From NCBI RefSeq assembly GCF_003573695.1, contig NC_039362.1, positions 111,889,120-111,953,119 of the forward strand: 64,000 nucleotides of DNA, read 5' to 3'. The position numbers were made by a program, and so were the translations under genes. Numbering within the stretch: the first letter of the stretch is position 1; the number at the start of each line of letters is the position of its first letter. Positions 1-12,213 of this stretch are shown piece by piece. The notes under the pieces are model-generated. The model saw only the letters and a program-made list of their open reading frames with translations, did no database searches and was not told the origin of the DNA. Origin of the DNA: Papaver somniferum (taxonomy: Eukaryota; Streptophyta; Magnoliopsida; Ranunculales; Papaveraceae).

Positions 1-1433
1 TCATCATTTATTGATTCGTCCAATTGGGACGATTCCTTCCACCAAAGAGACCCACGGCCGTCGATGATACCCTTACCCTGAACACTAATTCCGTTCAGTT
101 TTGAAAATAAAATCCACTGAAACAACCCCGAACCCCAAGCTTTCCAGCTCGTTGGAGCAATTATCGTCCCATCTAACTGGCAAAGATTAGGCACATGATG
201 AAACAGTCAATATCTCAATTCACTGATATATAAACCACTGAAGTGTTGAACCAAAATATCATGCCGGAGGATCCTAAAATGTAAGATTATGAAAACTCAA
301 AGTCCCAAATGACTAGTGAAAGGGTTTTGTTAAAACCCAGTGTCCAACTTTTACAGACCTTAAACTAACTTGTAGGTATAAAATTACACCTCAACACAAT
401 GTCTCAAATGAATTTTTACGAGGAGAGTGCAAGAGTTACCTGAAAAACGATGTTTTGTCGGCAGTATGGGCCCGAGAATGAGATGGGTCCTACAAGGAAA
501 ACATAGTTAGGTGGCACTAAAACCGTTGATGCCTCCACCTTACATGCAGCGACCCATGCAGCTTCAAAAGCCTGTGGTGCACAAAAACAAAGCTAATTTT
601 GAGTTTTAGAGGAAACAGAAACTTATGCTAACTGATGAGGTAAGATAATGTATGTCTGCAGTAGTTCTTATATAAAAACTGCATCCAATTATTGCTTGAT
701 ATCTCAACCAAATTAACCGTAACTGGAATAGTCTCTAAAAGGTGGACCTCAGCCTAGCTGCTTTTGTCATTTACTCAAGATTTTTTTGTCATTTTCTTGC
801 ATTCTGTAAATGCCTGTTACTGCAATTTGCTAATGTGCAACTAGGCGCATGCTCTCTCTATTGGCTGGAACCGTATCTGTAGAAACACTTTCTTTATGCA
901 ATTGTTATAGCCTAGGATTAGTATTTCTAAACTAAAATTAGGATGAACCTAACGAAAAGTTCTGTTCTAACAACCAGAAACTCTTTTCTAATATTCTTAA
1001 ACACTTTATAACAATAACAACGACTGGCATTATAATCTGCCGGCCTGAAAACCTATTATTGATGATAATGTGAAGATAGGAATTGTACTTTAGTGTCGTC
1101 AGTGTTCCCATCTCCCTTAGCACCAAACTGTAACACATTAAATGTTGTAGAGCTGATGGTTGGATTATCATCATTGTAACTTGGCGGTGGTACAACGGGA
1201 GTGTATCCTTTAACAGGAGGTTTAGGCGGAGATTTTGATTTATAACCTCCACCATGGTGGTTGTAACTGTTACCATGATTCTTATATTTCTTCTTATACA
1301 GAGAATCTGAAGTAGTTCTGCTATGCCTCCAGTGTTTGCCTCTTCTTGCATTGCAAGATTGATAAGTTGATGACCAAACTAGAATTGTAACGAGAAGTGC
1401 AAATGTGAAGTGCTTTAGATTAACTTCTCTCAT
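1..1433 (-). CDS. Polygalacturonase-like glycoside hydrolase (GH28), 5' part
   Basis: Secreted pectin-degrading enzyme of the plant cell wall, expected to hydrolyse homogalacturonan. Three minus-strand exons join in phase 0: 1433-1089 (115 codons), 571-440 (44 codons) and 176-1, which runs off the window. Both introns have GT donors and AG acceptors (1088-572 and 439-177). Exon 1 starts with a signal peptide (MREVNLKHFTFALLVTILVW), then a basic, Gly/His and Pro-rich linker, then FNVLQFGAKGDGNTDDTK, the usual start of the pectin-lyase-like beta helix. Exon 2 encodes AFEAAWVAAC and FSGPYCRQNIVFQ; exon 3 encodes LDGTIIAPTSWKAWGSGLFQ and IIDGRGSLWW. The catalytic NTD, DD and GHG motifs would lie in exons beyond position 1. 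The long linker recalls the Arabidopsis PGX3-type group (At1g48100), but orthology is not shown. No frameshift or stop is seen. Confidence 0.93.
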
Positions 1434-1531
1434 CTTGAAAGTGTCAAGGGGAGTAAATGAGAGACTTGGAAAGAGAGAGATTAGTAGAAGAGGAGAGTGA
1501 GGAAGTGAGTTACTTCTGAAGGGAATGTTGG

Positions 1532-1539
1532 TTTAAATA
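1532..1539 (-). promoter_or_regulatory. TATA box of the polygalacturonase gene
   Basis: The minus strand reads TATTTAAA about 100 bases upstream of the ATG at 1433. The stretch between is purine-rich, as is common for plant leaders. Position and sequence fit a TATA box; the transcription start itself is not visible. Confidence 0.5.
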
Positions 1540-1559
1540 GACAACATAAAAACCCATGA

Positions 1560-4034
1560 ACCCAGTTTCTCACAGACGTAATATAGTGTGATAGCGTCCT
1601 TTTTGATGCCTTTTGTCTCTCTCAACTTTTACTACATCTTTTCTTTTTCTTTTTCTTTTTGTTGTATTTTTGCTTTGACATCTTATTTTGCGGGTTTATT
1701 GTAAACAGCAATCAACAACGGATTGACAGAAACTGTACGTTACCTTGTCTCAAAGTTGCATGTTGACAATGCAGCTACTTTATCTTGTATCACTAATTAT
1801 CTTGTATCACTAATTTGATGGTATTAGCAGTGTTATTAAGATATGCATCACCTATATAATGTTAAAACACTAGCATTCTGAGTATTATATTTAGCCTTAT
1901 ACTCCCTCCGTCCAAGAAAAAGCTGGTCTTTTCACTCTCTGGGACGAAATGAGTATTACGTTCGAACATAATTAAGCATTAATGTAAAACTTTTGCGTAT
2001 GACATTCAGTGTAACTGATTAATCACCTGCTTTTGGTATTCTAGTTCCCAAGTTCTGCTGATGCATAATGTTTGTAATTCGCATTCTGCATAGAAGCCAA
2101 AACGGCACACGTGAAGGACTCAAGAGCTTTGTCAAAGCCAAAGGCACTGATTATAACCACTCCTCTCATGGTCACATGCAAAGGTCACGGGTTATTGTTC
2201 TACATTTTTGTCTTGATGATTGTTAGCAAGCAACACAGAAGAGACGCTGCACCCCTTCAACACCATAGAAATGAGAAGGAAAAAAAACAGGTGGATATAT
2301 AACCATAATTTGATATATACTCTCGTAATTTTATTGTTTCATCTGTGTAGCATTTCGTCTTTTTGTTTCTCATTAACTACTAACAAACGCCATTCACAGT
2401 TAGATTCTTTTAATCATTTAATGTCTCTACCATTGAAGATTACCATTTTTCTACCCATAAATTAGAAAACGTTTTTCTAAAATGATTTTCCAAATATTCT
2501 GAAAACAAATCAAGAAAATAAAACCACTATAAAGCCCATAGTTTCTAGTGTTATTGTTGCCTTATTTTAGTAATAAAGTGCAATTTTCCAACCTCCATTA
2601 TTACATTTGTGTTTTTGTTTGCTGAATTTAACACTTACACTGTGCATCTGTGATTTGTTTGTCATAATATTTGTTGCCAAAAAAATAACAAAAATTTGCC
2701 ACCATTGAAACCCAACCCCATCTCACAAGTCACAAGAAACCAATCTTATAGTATTATTTGTCTTCTTATCCAATCACTTTCTCAAATTTACAGTGCTACC
2801 ATTGAAGTTCAGCCTCATCTAACATATGTGTTTCATATTGTTTCAATAATCCGTTACTGAGAGACTCTACGATCAACGCTTCGACTGTTGGTTAGTGCAG
2901 ACCCAACAATGCACGGTTGATTCATATTATTTTATATATAAATCCACACCAACTATGACTTTTGAAGGAAAACATTAGAATACCAGAATTTTGAAGTATA
3001 TATTTTACTTCCGAATTCCGGATTTTATATACAGTATATATTTTTTTAACAGTTATAAACATTTTCTTTTTTGAGTTTTGGTTAAACTCTCAAAACCAAA
3101 AATATAGTAGTCGGTAAAGTAAACCTCAATAATACGAAAATCAATCCTTTGTTTTATCAGCAAGGAGAGGTTCACACTTCATACACCTGAAGAAATCACA
3201 GCCACATTAATTTATTCATTCTATCGACATATATTTTAATTTTATTTTGTGTCCGAGTATTTTTTGAATTTTCCTTTGGCAGGTAATATTATTACATGAC
3301 GAAAATCACTGGTATTCAATAAGACTTTTTGGAATGAAGGTATTTATTAGTTGGAGCTTGACTGTGACTTTCATGAACGTCCTCTAGTGCTTGATAACTT
3401 AAACATACTCTCGTGAACTTTGGTCCCCATATGATCATTATTTGGTTATCCTTCTGTTATGTTCCTTCTTTCTTCTCATGCAGATTGTTACAACCACATC
3501 TACTACTTACGTATTAGTTCTTCTGTTTCCTTCTTATCTTGCTAGCTCCCTGGATCCAGAATAATTTAAGATGCCCCTTGTGAATAAATTAAGAATTCTA
3601 GTTAGGTTATCTTTGGCTAATAATCTTCTGATTATGAAAAGTCACGGATGATTCGATAACTTGTATGGAAGAATATTACGTCTTATCTTTGTTAGGGAAG
3701 GATCAACATTGTTGTTTTGGAATGTTGAGCATGTGATATCAGAGTACTTTGTGGATTTGTTTGTTAATGAATTTCGGCCAGACATTATAAAAGAAGCTGT
3801 TATTTCACTTCATGTTTTTATTCCGTGCGAAGAAGAAGAAAAGAAGAAGATATGACACTGTGGCCTACGATTACTGCCCTAGCTAGTGAGCAAAACATAT
3901 TCACGGATCTCACTCAGAAAGTCTTTAAGTTTTGCAGGAAATTATTGACGATGAAATGATTTGTGCATGCTCATGGACTGGCTTGCTGTAGTTATTACTG
4001 TGTGAATGTGAATCTGCCAGGCCCACGCGTATGG
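1560..4034. other. AT-rich intergenic stretch upstream of the polygalacturonase
   Basis: I see no convincing gene here. Short open frames at 2111-2465 and 3661-3855 have no recognisable motif or gene-like context. The only structured item I can support is a 52-bp Stowaway-like remnant at 1902-1953. The proximal part (1560-1900) may hold promoter elements of the polygalacturonase. Confidence 0.5.
1902..1953. mobile_element. Very short Stowaway-like MITE remnant
   Basis: It begins CTCCCTCCGTCC and ends GGGACGAAATGAG, an imperfect inverted copy (9 of 12 bases), with a TA dinucleotide on each side. These are the hallmark ends of plant Stowaway (Tc1/mariner) MITEs, and match the complete copy at 20897-21266. 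Almost all of the interior is missing. Confidence 0.5.
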
Positions 4035-4315
4035 CATTACAAGAAAATTTACCAACTGTAGCACCTTATGGTTGTGGCATAAACCCCTATTTAGCCGTTA
4101 ATTTTTTTACTACAAGTGCGTATTTGCTGTGCCACTCTCTTTGTCGCGATATTCTCATTTCATGTTATTGCCTCAATGTTGACAAAAATTTCTTCCTGCA
4201 GCAGTAAACTTTTATGTGCACTTGAAAGTTATAGCGGTTAGAAATCGCTTTTTGTGGCGTATATTTTTAAGATGTGGCAATATAATGCCGCAATAGGTAA
4301 GATTTTCTTGGAGTG
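4035..4315. mobile_element. CACTA-type MITE, 281 bp
   Basis: The left end reads CATTACAAGAAAATTTACC; the right end, read on the minus strand, is CACTCCAAGAAAATCTTACC. Both are close to the CACTACAAGAAAA terminus of plant CACTA (En/Spm) elements. The inside has no coding capacity and carries short GC-containing inverted motifs (for example 4232-4262). A clean 3-bp target duplication is not visible, so the exact ends could be off by a base or two. Confidence 0.6.
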
Positions 4316-5026
4316 TTGCATGTATGGTAAAATTGAATTCTTTTCGGGTTTTCTTTTTGAGGTATTTTTTGATAGGTTTATTGGAAAATTCGGTCAGTAA
4401 CATCATCAATGATATCAAGAGATCTTCAACACCAACACCAAGGACATTTCCAAAGAAACTAGCAACAATAATATCACCAAAGACATCAGCAAGAAATGGA
4501 TACAAAGACTGATTTTGATGAAGCCTCGGATCGATTCATCCTAAAAATAACTGGATCAAGCTATCTTTGTCACTTGTGTTACTGGATCTTTGAAAAAATC
4601 CTTGAAAAATCTGTGACTTTTAGCGGGACCTATGGATTATAATATATCATTGTCAATTGGGTTACCATGTTTTAAAATCTACCCACACTTTTTCTATTTA
4701 CCATTCATCTCACAAAATCTAAAGTAATTTCAGTTTTATTTTTTTCCTATTTACCACCTACAAATAACTATTAGGCCTATTTCTATGCACATGCCAAAAA
4801 AAAAGCTGTTTGGCATACCAGGTGGCATGGAAAACCAATTGCGCCACTATGAGAAAACCACCGGGTGATCGAGTTTCTAGCGAGTGTTATTATCCAAAAC
4901 GCTGGCGATATTATGAGGATCGGTGGTGTCATACATCCCAGCGCGCCATATAAATAGCATCGCTGGTGATATTAAGATTATCGACCAGTAGATATTTTGC
5001 AACGACTATTCCCCCCTACTGGTTCC

Positions 5027-5034
5027 TATATATA
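5027..5034 (+). promoter_or_regulatory. TATA box of the PIF transposase gene
   Basis: TATATATA lies 95 bases upstream of the transposase ATG at 5129, followed by a CT-rich leader. This is the expected layout for a plant transposase promoter. Confidence 0.5.
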
Positions 5035-5128
5035 CGCCCTTGTATTTCTCCAAGATACTCACACCTACTTTTACTATATTTCACAAATTTCTCTATCTTT
5101 ATTCTCATTTTAAATTTCATAATCATCA

Positions 5129-5913
5129 ATGGCGAGATCCAATGAAGAGAGAAATGTTATTATGAATCAGTTTAGATTACAGCAAGAAATGCATCGAAGG
5201 AGATTGCAACAACTTGATGATGAGGAAGCTGAAGATAATAAACTAATGGACACTTTGATGTTTGTACATACGGGCCAAATACCTAGAGTTCCACAACCAC
5301 AAGAAGTATTCTCAAGAATATATACGTATCGAGGGAGGGAATTTCACCATCAGAAGCTGAAGCACGATTATTTTCTTCCCAATTGTGTGTACTCTGATCA
5401 AAATTTTCTAGGTTATGGCACTCCAGAAGATGTGAACGATGAGTACCTTTGTATGGGTAAAACAACTTCATTCACTTACCTTTCATTGTTTTGTGAAGTA
5501 ATGATTAATCATTTTGGTCCAACATATTTACGAAAACCAACCGCGAAAGATGTTAGACAAATATTGAGGGAGAATGAGGAAAGGGGATTCCCAGGAATGC
5601 TAGGTAATCTCGATTGTATGCATTGGGTATGGCAAGGATGCCCTGTTTATTGGGCTGGTCAATATAAGGGTCATTATCCAAAACCAACAGTTATCCATGA
5701 AGTTGTTGCTTCTTATATCATGGGTTGAGTCCTCGTGAAACGCACAAGACTACGCTCACTTGCATAATTCTTCATAACATGGTAATTCAGGAAACCCGTC
5801 GTGATTCGGAGTGGACTAACCATGAAGATGAAGATTTGAGGCCGGAGATTCAACCAGAAAGAGGCGTCCCTCCAAGGAATCATGCTCAAATGACTAATTA
5901 CATTCAGAACTGA
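5129..5913 (+). pseudogene. PIF/Harbinger (HARBI1-like) transposase, internally deleted
   Basis: DDE nuclease that would cut and paste the surrounding element. The first 199 codons (5129-5728) are open: a polar N-terminal region, then IYTYRGREFH, then GFPGMLGNLDCMHW with the first catalytic Asp, and WAGQYKGHYPKPTVIHEVVA, typical of plant PIF transposases. The frame then hits a stop at 5726-5728 and the conserved C-terminal end (LTCIILHNMVIQ followed by an acidic tail, to 5913) resumes in another frame. The whole central catalytic segment with the second Asp and the Glu is missing. Family members are usually around 400 residues or more. It cannot be an active transposase. The N-terminal half might still bind DNA, which is speculation. 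Confidence 0.88.
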
Positions 5914-6166
5914 AATTTGTATGACAGTTAAGAGATGATCTGAGATTGAATCTTTGGGTAGAGCATGGAAGACAATGATTAAGTTATGTAGGTTATTAAG
6001 TTATGTATTTTATTTTAAGTTAATGAGCAATAGACTTATTTAAGTTAGTGAGCAACAACATTTCAAATTAATCAATTTTTTATTTCAAACTAATATTAAG
6101 TAGAATGCAACAACAACATATCAAAATAAAGATGCAATACTTCAAATTAAAACTTAAATTAATACA

Positions 6167-7150
6167 TCAATCATCTAGAGGAACTACTATATCAAACTCA
6201 TCATCAGTTCCATCCTCATCATCATCACCATTGGGTTGGTTGTTGGTAAATCCAGCTTGTTCTTCAATCTGTGCTTGAATCCTGACAAATTCGATTTGCC
6301 ACACATGCTTTTGCTAGGCGTTCATAATTGAAGTGTTAGCTTGAAGAATGTTATGATTGTCATAGTCAAACCCAAATTTTTCTTGAGAAAGACGACTTTT
6401 CTCCCTGTTTTGAAATTTCCTATCAACTGCTCTTTGCTTCTCAACGGTCTTTTTATGTTCCATAAACTCCGTCATTTTAAATCCACCGGAACTCCCTCCT
6501 TCTTGAGCTAATTTTCTAGTCAGTCTTGCATTGTTCCTCCCTGGAAGTTTTCTCTTACCATCATCATAATTATTAAAAACTAAGTTACCATTTGGGTTTC
6601 TTGCATTATCTGGTGAAGAATTTGATGGATCTGGTGAAAATGGTGAAGAATTTGGTGTTGAGGGAGAAGAATTATATGGTGACTTTACAGGCACTTGTTG
6701 ATTACTTTCCTAGAAATCTGGATTATATTTGTTCAACACCTTCAAAATAAGATAACAACTTTTGTAAGCGAACTATTTACCACTTTTTCGCTGCCAATCT
6801 ATACAAACCTGTCTTTCAAAATCAACATCCACCTGACCACTCTCCTTGCCTCCTCTCTTGGCTTGCATTATCAATGCAACATAAGCGGCTACTTCCATGT
6901 TGATTACAATGAAGTGTTCTGCCAATCCTTTTGCATCACGACCATTGATGTTCATGGTTTGTTCTTCATATTTACGAAATATATTTTCCCACATGGTATT
7001 ACTATGTTGTTGTGCACCATCGATACAATCTTGGGTAAAAAAAACATAATTACGACAAACGCATTCATCTTCTATCATGTTGTATTTTGCACCATGGACT
7101 TTGGTTTTTTTACCTTTGCCTTTGCCTTGACTTTGAGATTGTAAATCCAT
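6167..7150 (-). pseudogene. PIF/Harbinger ORF1 (Myb/NAM-associated-like), three in-frame stops
   Basis: Accessory DNA-binding protein that PIF/Pong-type elements need besides the transposase. One reading frame runs from the ATG at 7150 to a TGA at 6169-6167, broken by TAG codons at 6775-6773, 6712-6710 and 6316-6314. Visible blocks are a Lys-rich start (GKGKGKKTK), a Trp-containing helical region (NTMWENIFRKYEEQ), a Ser/Pro-rich linker, GRNNARLTRKLAQEGGSSGG and a final Asp-rich tail. The order matches plant ORF1 proteins often annotated as NAM-associated or GST-T3-like. The three stops could each come from one C-to-T or G-to-A change (for example CAG or TGG to TAG), the pattern left by deamination of methylated cytosine. 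It is oriented tail to tail with the transposase. Confidence 0.8.
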
Positions 7151-7555
7151 ATTACAAGAAATAAAAATTGTAGAGAAGGTGTGATTGTTTTAGATTTGAA
7201 GAAGATTGAGAGATTGAGAAATTTTAGAGATATTTAGAAATTCTGGTGTGAGTTGAAATGAGTTTGAGATTGGGTATTTATGATGAGGAAAAATTGTAGT
7301 CGTTGGATGAGGAACTGATGAGCGATACTCAGGTCAGCGAGCGACATAGAGATCATCGCTGGAGCTGGAATGACCAGCGAGTGTTTTTATGACCATGTAG
7401 CGATGGACTCTCTATCGCTCGCTGGAAACTCCGTCGTGTATGCCTATATGTTATTTCTGACATATAGGCATATGAGTTTGGAAGTTTGGCATACCCATAG
7501 TGGGTGCATATATGGAAAAATCTGTTGTTTGGCATGTGCATAGGAATAGGCCTTA

Positions 7556-9801
7556 CAATGCTTATTGTGTCCTCTTCCTCGTTAATATCATTTTATTACA
7601 AAACCATTAAAACCAAAAACCACTAACCCTAGCTTAGGATTCTATTTGATTATACCAAAAACTCATTGCTTCTTTATATTTCACCATTTAATTCGTCGAT
7701 AAATAGATGAAACAATCAGTGATTAAACCATAAGCCATTTTCATGGAGGATTCCATTATTGAAAATTTAGGGAAAAATATCCAAATCTTAGATGATCCAA
7801 CATCCAACAAGATTACATTAATTTATTAAAAACAGATTGAGTGGAAAATATTTGGAGGTAAACCAGTGATCAACATTGGACGTTCCATTTGTTTTTCTTT
7901 TCTTTTGAATCTCATTGATCTAGTCACCGATTTCTGGACGACTAGAAGGTGCTATAGTAGTTCAGATACGAACTATTACGTAAAGTAATAGTAGTTTGTG
8001 TCTGAGCGACTACGCGCTTTCACAAGCTGTCGTTTCTGGACGACTATAGTATATTTGATTCCTCTAAAGTAAACGAATTGAGACACCCAATGAGTGATGG
8101 TGGTGATCAGTGGGTGAAGACGGTGTAGAAGAAGGTGATCTATGACAGAGATAGTGAAGAAACTTAGTTTAGAACTTTGGGTTTTTTCTGTTAGCTGTTA
8201 GGGTTATTTTGTTGTTGGGAAAATAAAAAGTCAAGAAGTGGTAGGATTCATGAAAATATATATGGGTGGTTAACATGATAAAACGAAGGTGGCAATTAAT
8301 ATGGGGTGGTCAATAGGAAAACTGTGGGTGGCAAATAGGTGAAACCTTGAGAAATGGTTGGATCTTTTGGATCCTAATGCCTCTATTATATGTAGATTTG
8401 CCAAATGGTTTGGATGTATTAATAATCTTAATCAAAACTATGCCGTTTAGACTTGTCATGCTACTAGGAACCAACAAGGAGTGAATTTCTTTGTTAGCTT
8501 ATGTTACTATGTATGACGTATATTATCAGTTTGATATTTCTAGGTTTGATGAAAATTTCATGGCCAATCTTGTAACCAATTTGATTCTAAATAGGGGTAT
8601 TATAAATTTAATATCAACATATGAATAGGCTTGCCGCTTCGAGAAAAAAAAACTTGTTTTAACATTATTAAATTTTATACAAGATACATGGAAACAAAGA
8701 ATTGTGTTTCAAGTACTAATGTTTAAGGAAGAAGAAACAACGGATTATGAATTGACCAAAGATGTAAAATGATCCAAACCCTAACTAAAATCGAAAAGAA
8801 ACAAGTAAAAAAGGAAAATAAAAAAAGCACTCATAGCGAAGATTGATAGAAGATGACCCGTTCATAATTGTGTAGGAAAAAATTAAGCTGGCTAGGATGT
8901 CTGTTATCACTTTGAGAATTCGAACCCTTTGAGGGAGGACATGACTTAAGTTAATTCAACAACGTTAAGGTGACACATGGTTCGGTATGGTATGATTACG
9001 GATTGTACTTAAATCAAAACCATGAAAACTATGTTAAGGTGACACATGGTTCGGTATTGTCCTGATATTGTTCAGAGCCAAACAAATATGAAATGGTTTG
9101 GTTTCATCACGGTTTGAAACCCTAAAAATTAAAAATCAAGCAATTGAAGTTAATAATATCCAAAATTATACATGACCCAATGCATAGAGATATGTCAATA
9201 ACTTAATAAAAACACCAAACTTGAAAACCCAGTTGCTCCAACTAGATATTGATTATCATCATAACTAACCAACAATTTGACTGAAACAAATCGTTTATCT
9301 TCTTAAGTTGATTTTTCTTCGATTCTTAGAGGCAAGAGACAAAAAAAAAAGAAAAAACAAAAGAAAGAAATGAGAACACGGTGTTGCCGTGCTAGACCAG
9401 TGGATATGGGTCAACGTGGTGGACAAGAAAGGTGGTTCCAGAGTTAATGTTCCTACTCTATTTTAGAAAATAAAATAATAAACAAAGTGAAGAGTATATT
9501 AAGAGAACTGGAATCTAGAAGACTCGATAAGTTTATGTGTGTTAGACCACTACTCGGTAAACCCACTAAGCGTTGGTATGTCAAGTTTGGATGTCGAGTT
9601 TAGTTCCAAAACTCGGCCGTTTGAATTAGTTACTAAAGTCAACTTCATTAAGTTAGATTTAGGATATACAAATTGTGCCATAATCTCTAGTACTTATTGG
9701 AGAATGAAGACGTATAGAAGATAAACGAAGACATCATCCTTCAGATTGAGGTTAGTAGCTACTGACTCTGACTTGTTCCTTTTCTATCAAGTTCTTACAG
9801 T
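7556..9801. other. Intergenic stretch without a supported gene
   Basis: AT-rich, no convincing coding frame. At 8255-8350 the minus strand has repeated (T/C)TATTTGCCACCCACA-like runs that resemble 4660-4770 in inverted orientation. The PIF element may therefore have landed inside an older inverted-repeat transposon. The rest shows nothing I can name. Confidence 0.4.
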
Positions 9802-12201
9802 TGAAAAAGCGGGGGGTCTAACAACACCATCCAATATTTCCCTTAGCAATCTGTATGGACTAACTCCGAAATACTTTCTAGAGAATCAACTAGACAGTCA
9901 GTCTCAATCTAGGTAAAAGTATCTCAAGGAGTTAATATCTCTCTCTTGTTTTGATTTACTCAAGCTAATAGAAATCAGCGAGTCCTAATCAAATACAAGG
10001 AATAACTCGGATGGTACCAAAGACCAATATCCGAGGATCAATCAATGACAATCAACAACCAAAGGTTGGATTACTCTAATTGATGATCTAACGCACAACC
10101 TGTATTATTTCAATTATAAAGATAAAACAATATAATGCGGAAATTGAAATAACACAGACACCAGAAATTTTGTTAACGAGGAAACTGCAAATGCAGAAAA
10201 AGCCCGGGACCTAGTCCAGATTGAACACACACTGTATTAAGCCGCTACAGACACTAGCCTACTCCAATCTAACTTCAGACTGGACTGTAGTTGAACCCCA
10301 ATCAGTCTCCCACTGATCCAGGGTACAGTTGTACTCCCTACGCCTCTAATCCTAGCAGGATACTGCACACTTGATTCCCTTAGCTGATCTCACCCACAAC
10401 TAAGAGTAGCTACGACCCAAAGTTGAAGACTTGATGACAAACAAATTTTTCTCACACAGACAAGTCTATCGAAGGATTAATCTGTCTCCCACAGATAAAC
10501 CCTAAAAAGTTTTGTTCCGTCTTTTGATAGTAATCAAGGTGAACAGGAACCAATTGATAATCCAGTCTTATATTCCCGAAGAATAGCCTAGAGTTATCAA
10601 TCACCTCACAACAATCTTAATCGTATGGTAGCGAAACAAGATGTTGCGGAATCACCAACGATGAGATGAAGATATTTGTGATTACTTTTTATATCTTTCC
10701 TATCGGAGATATCAATCTCAAGCCAATATGATTGTACTCGTACGAAACAAGATGCAAGATCAGATCACAGAACTACGATAAAGTAGTATCGGCCTGACTT
10801 CAAAATCCAATAAAGTCTTTAAGTCGTTAACCTTGTTTTAGAAGAAGAAAACCAAAGGTTAAAGGAGAACCGACTCTGGCACGCAAACTAGTATCACACG
10901 TAAGGTGTGGGGATTAGTTTTTCATTGATGCTAGATGTCCCCTTATATAGTCTTTCAAATCAGGGTTTGCCATTAAGTTACCTTGGTAACAAAGCAATCA
11001 ATATCCACCGTTAGATGAAAACCTGATTTAGATTCAAGCTAATATTTCTCAACCGTTAGATCGAAAACTTAGCTTGTTACACACAGTTAAAATGCACGAA
11101 ACTAGGTTTGTTAACCGTACCCAAACGTATGCACTTGTTGGTTCAATAATAGTTAACCAAAAGGTTAGCCATATGAGCATTTCATATCTACCATGTTCTT
11201 CTTCACCATAACTAGTTCACATGACTCAAATGAACTATTTAGAGAGTTGTTCAATTGTAAAGAATTATTATGTAACTACAAAAGACACAATTGAAGCAAA
11301 GATGATTTAATTCACTCGAATCGGCTCATGAACTTTTATAGACACGGTTTGCAAACTGCATTGCTTAGTCTTTTTAAGTTTAAGTTCAGAAATCATCTTC
11401 AGATATATAACCTTCTTAAGTTTGCAGACTTGGTTCGCGGACTTAAGTTACCGGGCAGAGTTTACAAACTCCAGCAGAAATTCTCGGGATGAGAACTTCG
11501 CCGGTTCGCGGACTTAGCTTCACGCACTAGTTTTTCAACTCCAGCAAAAATTCTCGGGTTTGAGAACTTCGGCAGTTCGCGGACTTGGCTCACGCCATTC
11601 TTCCGGTTCTCTTGATCAACAAAGTTCGCAAACTTTGGTTCAAGGAATAGGACTTATACATAAATGTGTTTCCACAACAATGTTTATGTCCATATTGGTT
11701 ATGTAATCTAAACTCTCATTCCAATCATTGAAACATTCTTCGTCAAAGCAATTTTCAAAGTGATTGAAACATATCATGAATTTCGTCACTAGGTAAAGAT
11801 AAACTTGGTCGAAGCGAAAAGCTTACCAACACATATTTCGAGATATTGATAGGCGAGGTGTACTCAGCTCGAAATACCAACTGTGTATAATCAAAGTCTA
11901 TATATAGCATACGACTTTTTGTCGCAAGAAGTAGGAGATATAATAGATAGACTTTTGAGTGATAGATAAGTCCAAGTCTTCACATACCTTTTTGTCGAGA
12001 AGTTCCACCGGTTCCTTGAGTAGTTCTTCTTCTTATATGATGAATCGCCATGAAGTCCTTGAGCTCAAGTACACTTTCTATCCTAGTCCGAGACTTAGCT
12101 ATAGTAGACTAGAAATCAAGACTTATAGTTTTGATCACTAACATTGAAAAACATGCTTGAGATAGAAACGCATGCGAGTTCGACCGAGTAGTACTCTAAC
12201 A
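9802..12201 (-). repeat. 3' LTR of Copia-type element 1
   Basis: On plus it starts TGAAAAAGC and ends CTCTAACA, so on minus it is TG...CA. It aligns along its length with 16069-18498, with scattered substitutions and small indels. A minus-strand TATA box (CTATATAAGG) lies at 10941-10950. Around 11400-11600 is a short tandem block built from AGTTCGCGGACTT and TTCTCGGG units. Confidence 0.9.
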
Positions 12202-12213
12202 ATCTCCCCCTTT
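12202..12213 (-). other. Polypurine tract of Copia-type element 1
   Basis: The minus strand reads AAAGGGGGAGAT immediately before the 3' LTR, the expected plus-strand primer for reverse transcription. Similar purine runs recur deeper in the interior near 12513, 12551, 12612 and 12853. Confidence 0.88.

Larger units (their letters stand above)
4774..7552. mobile_element. PIF/Harbinger transposon with both ends, inactive
   Basis: A 2,779-bp element flanked by the 3-bp target duplication TTA (4771-4773 and 7553-7555), as expected for PIF/Harbinger. The 25-bp terminal inverted repeats (4774-4798 and 7528-7552) begin GGCCTATT and differ at one position. Near both ends are repeats of a CCAGCGA/TAGCGA-type motif (4855-4990 and 7320-7430), candidate transposase-binding sites. 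It carries a transposase gene on plus and an accessory ORF1 gene on minus, convergent, both disabled. The near-identical ends and intact duplication suggest insertion was fairly recent, or that the copy was moved in trans after its genes were lost. Confidence 0.92.

Noticed and set aside
2111..2465. Overlapping open frames upstream of the polygalacturonase
   Set aside because: Short, low-complexity in part (Lys and Asn runs), no motif, and no promoter or splice context.
3661..3855. 64-codon open frame ending in a Glu/Lys run
   Set aside because: No recognisable domain; the end is a GAA repeat. Length is within chance for AT-rich DNA.
6695..7144. 149-codon plus-strand open frame
   Set aside because: It is the antisense of the PIF ORF1 region, whose minus-strand frame has family motifs.
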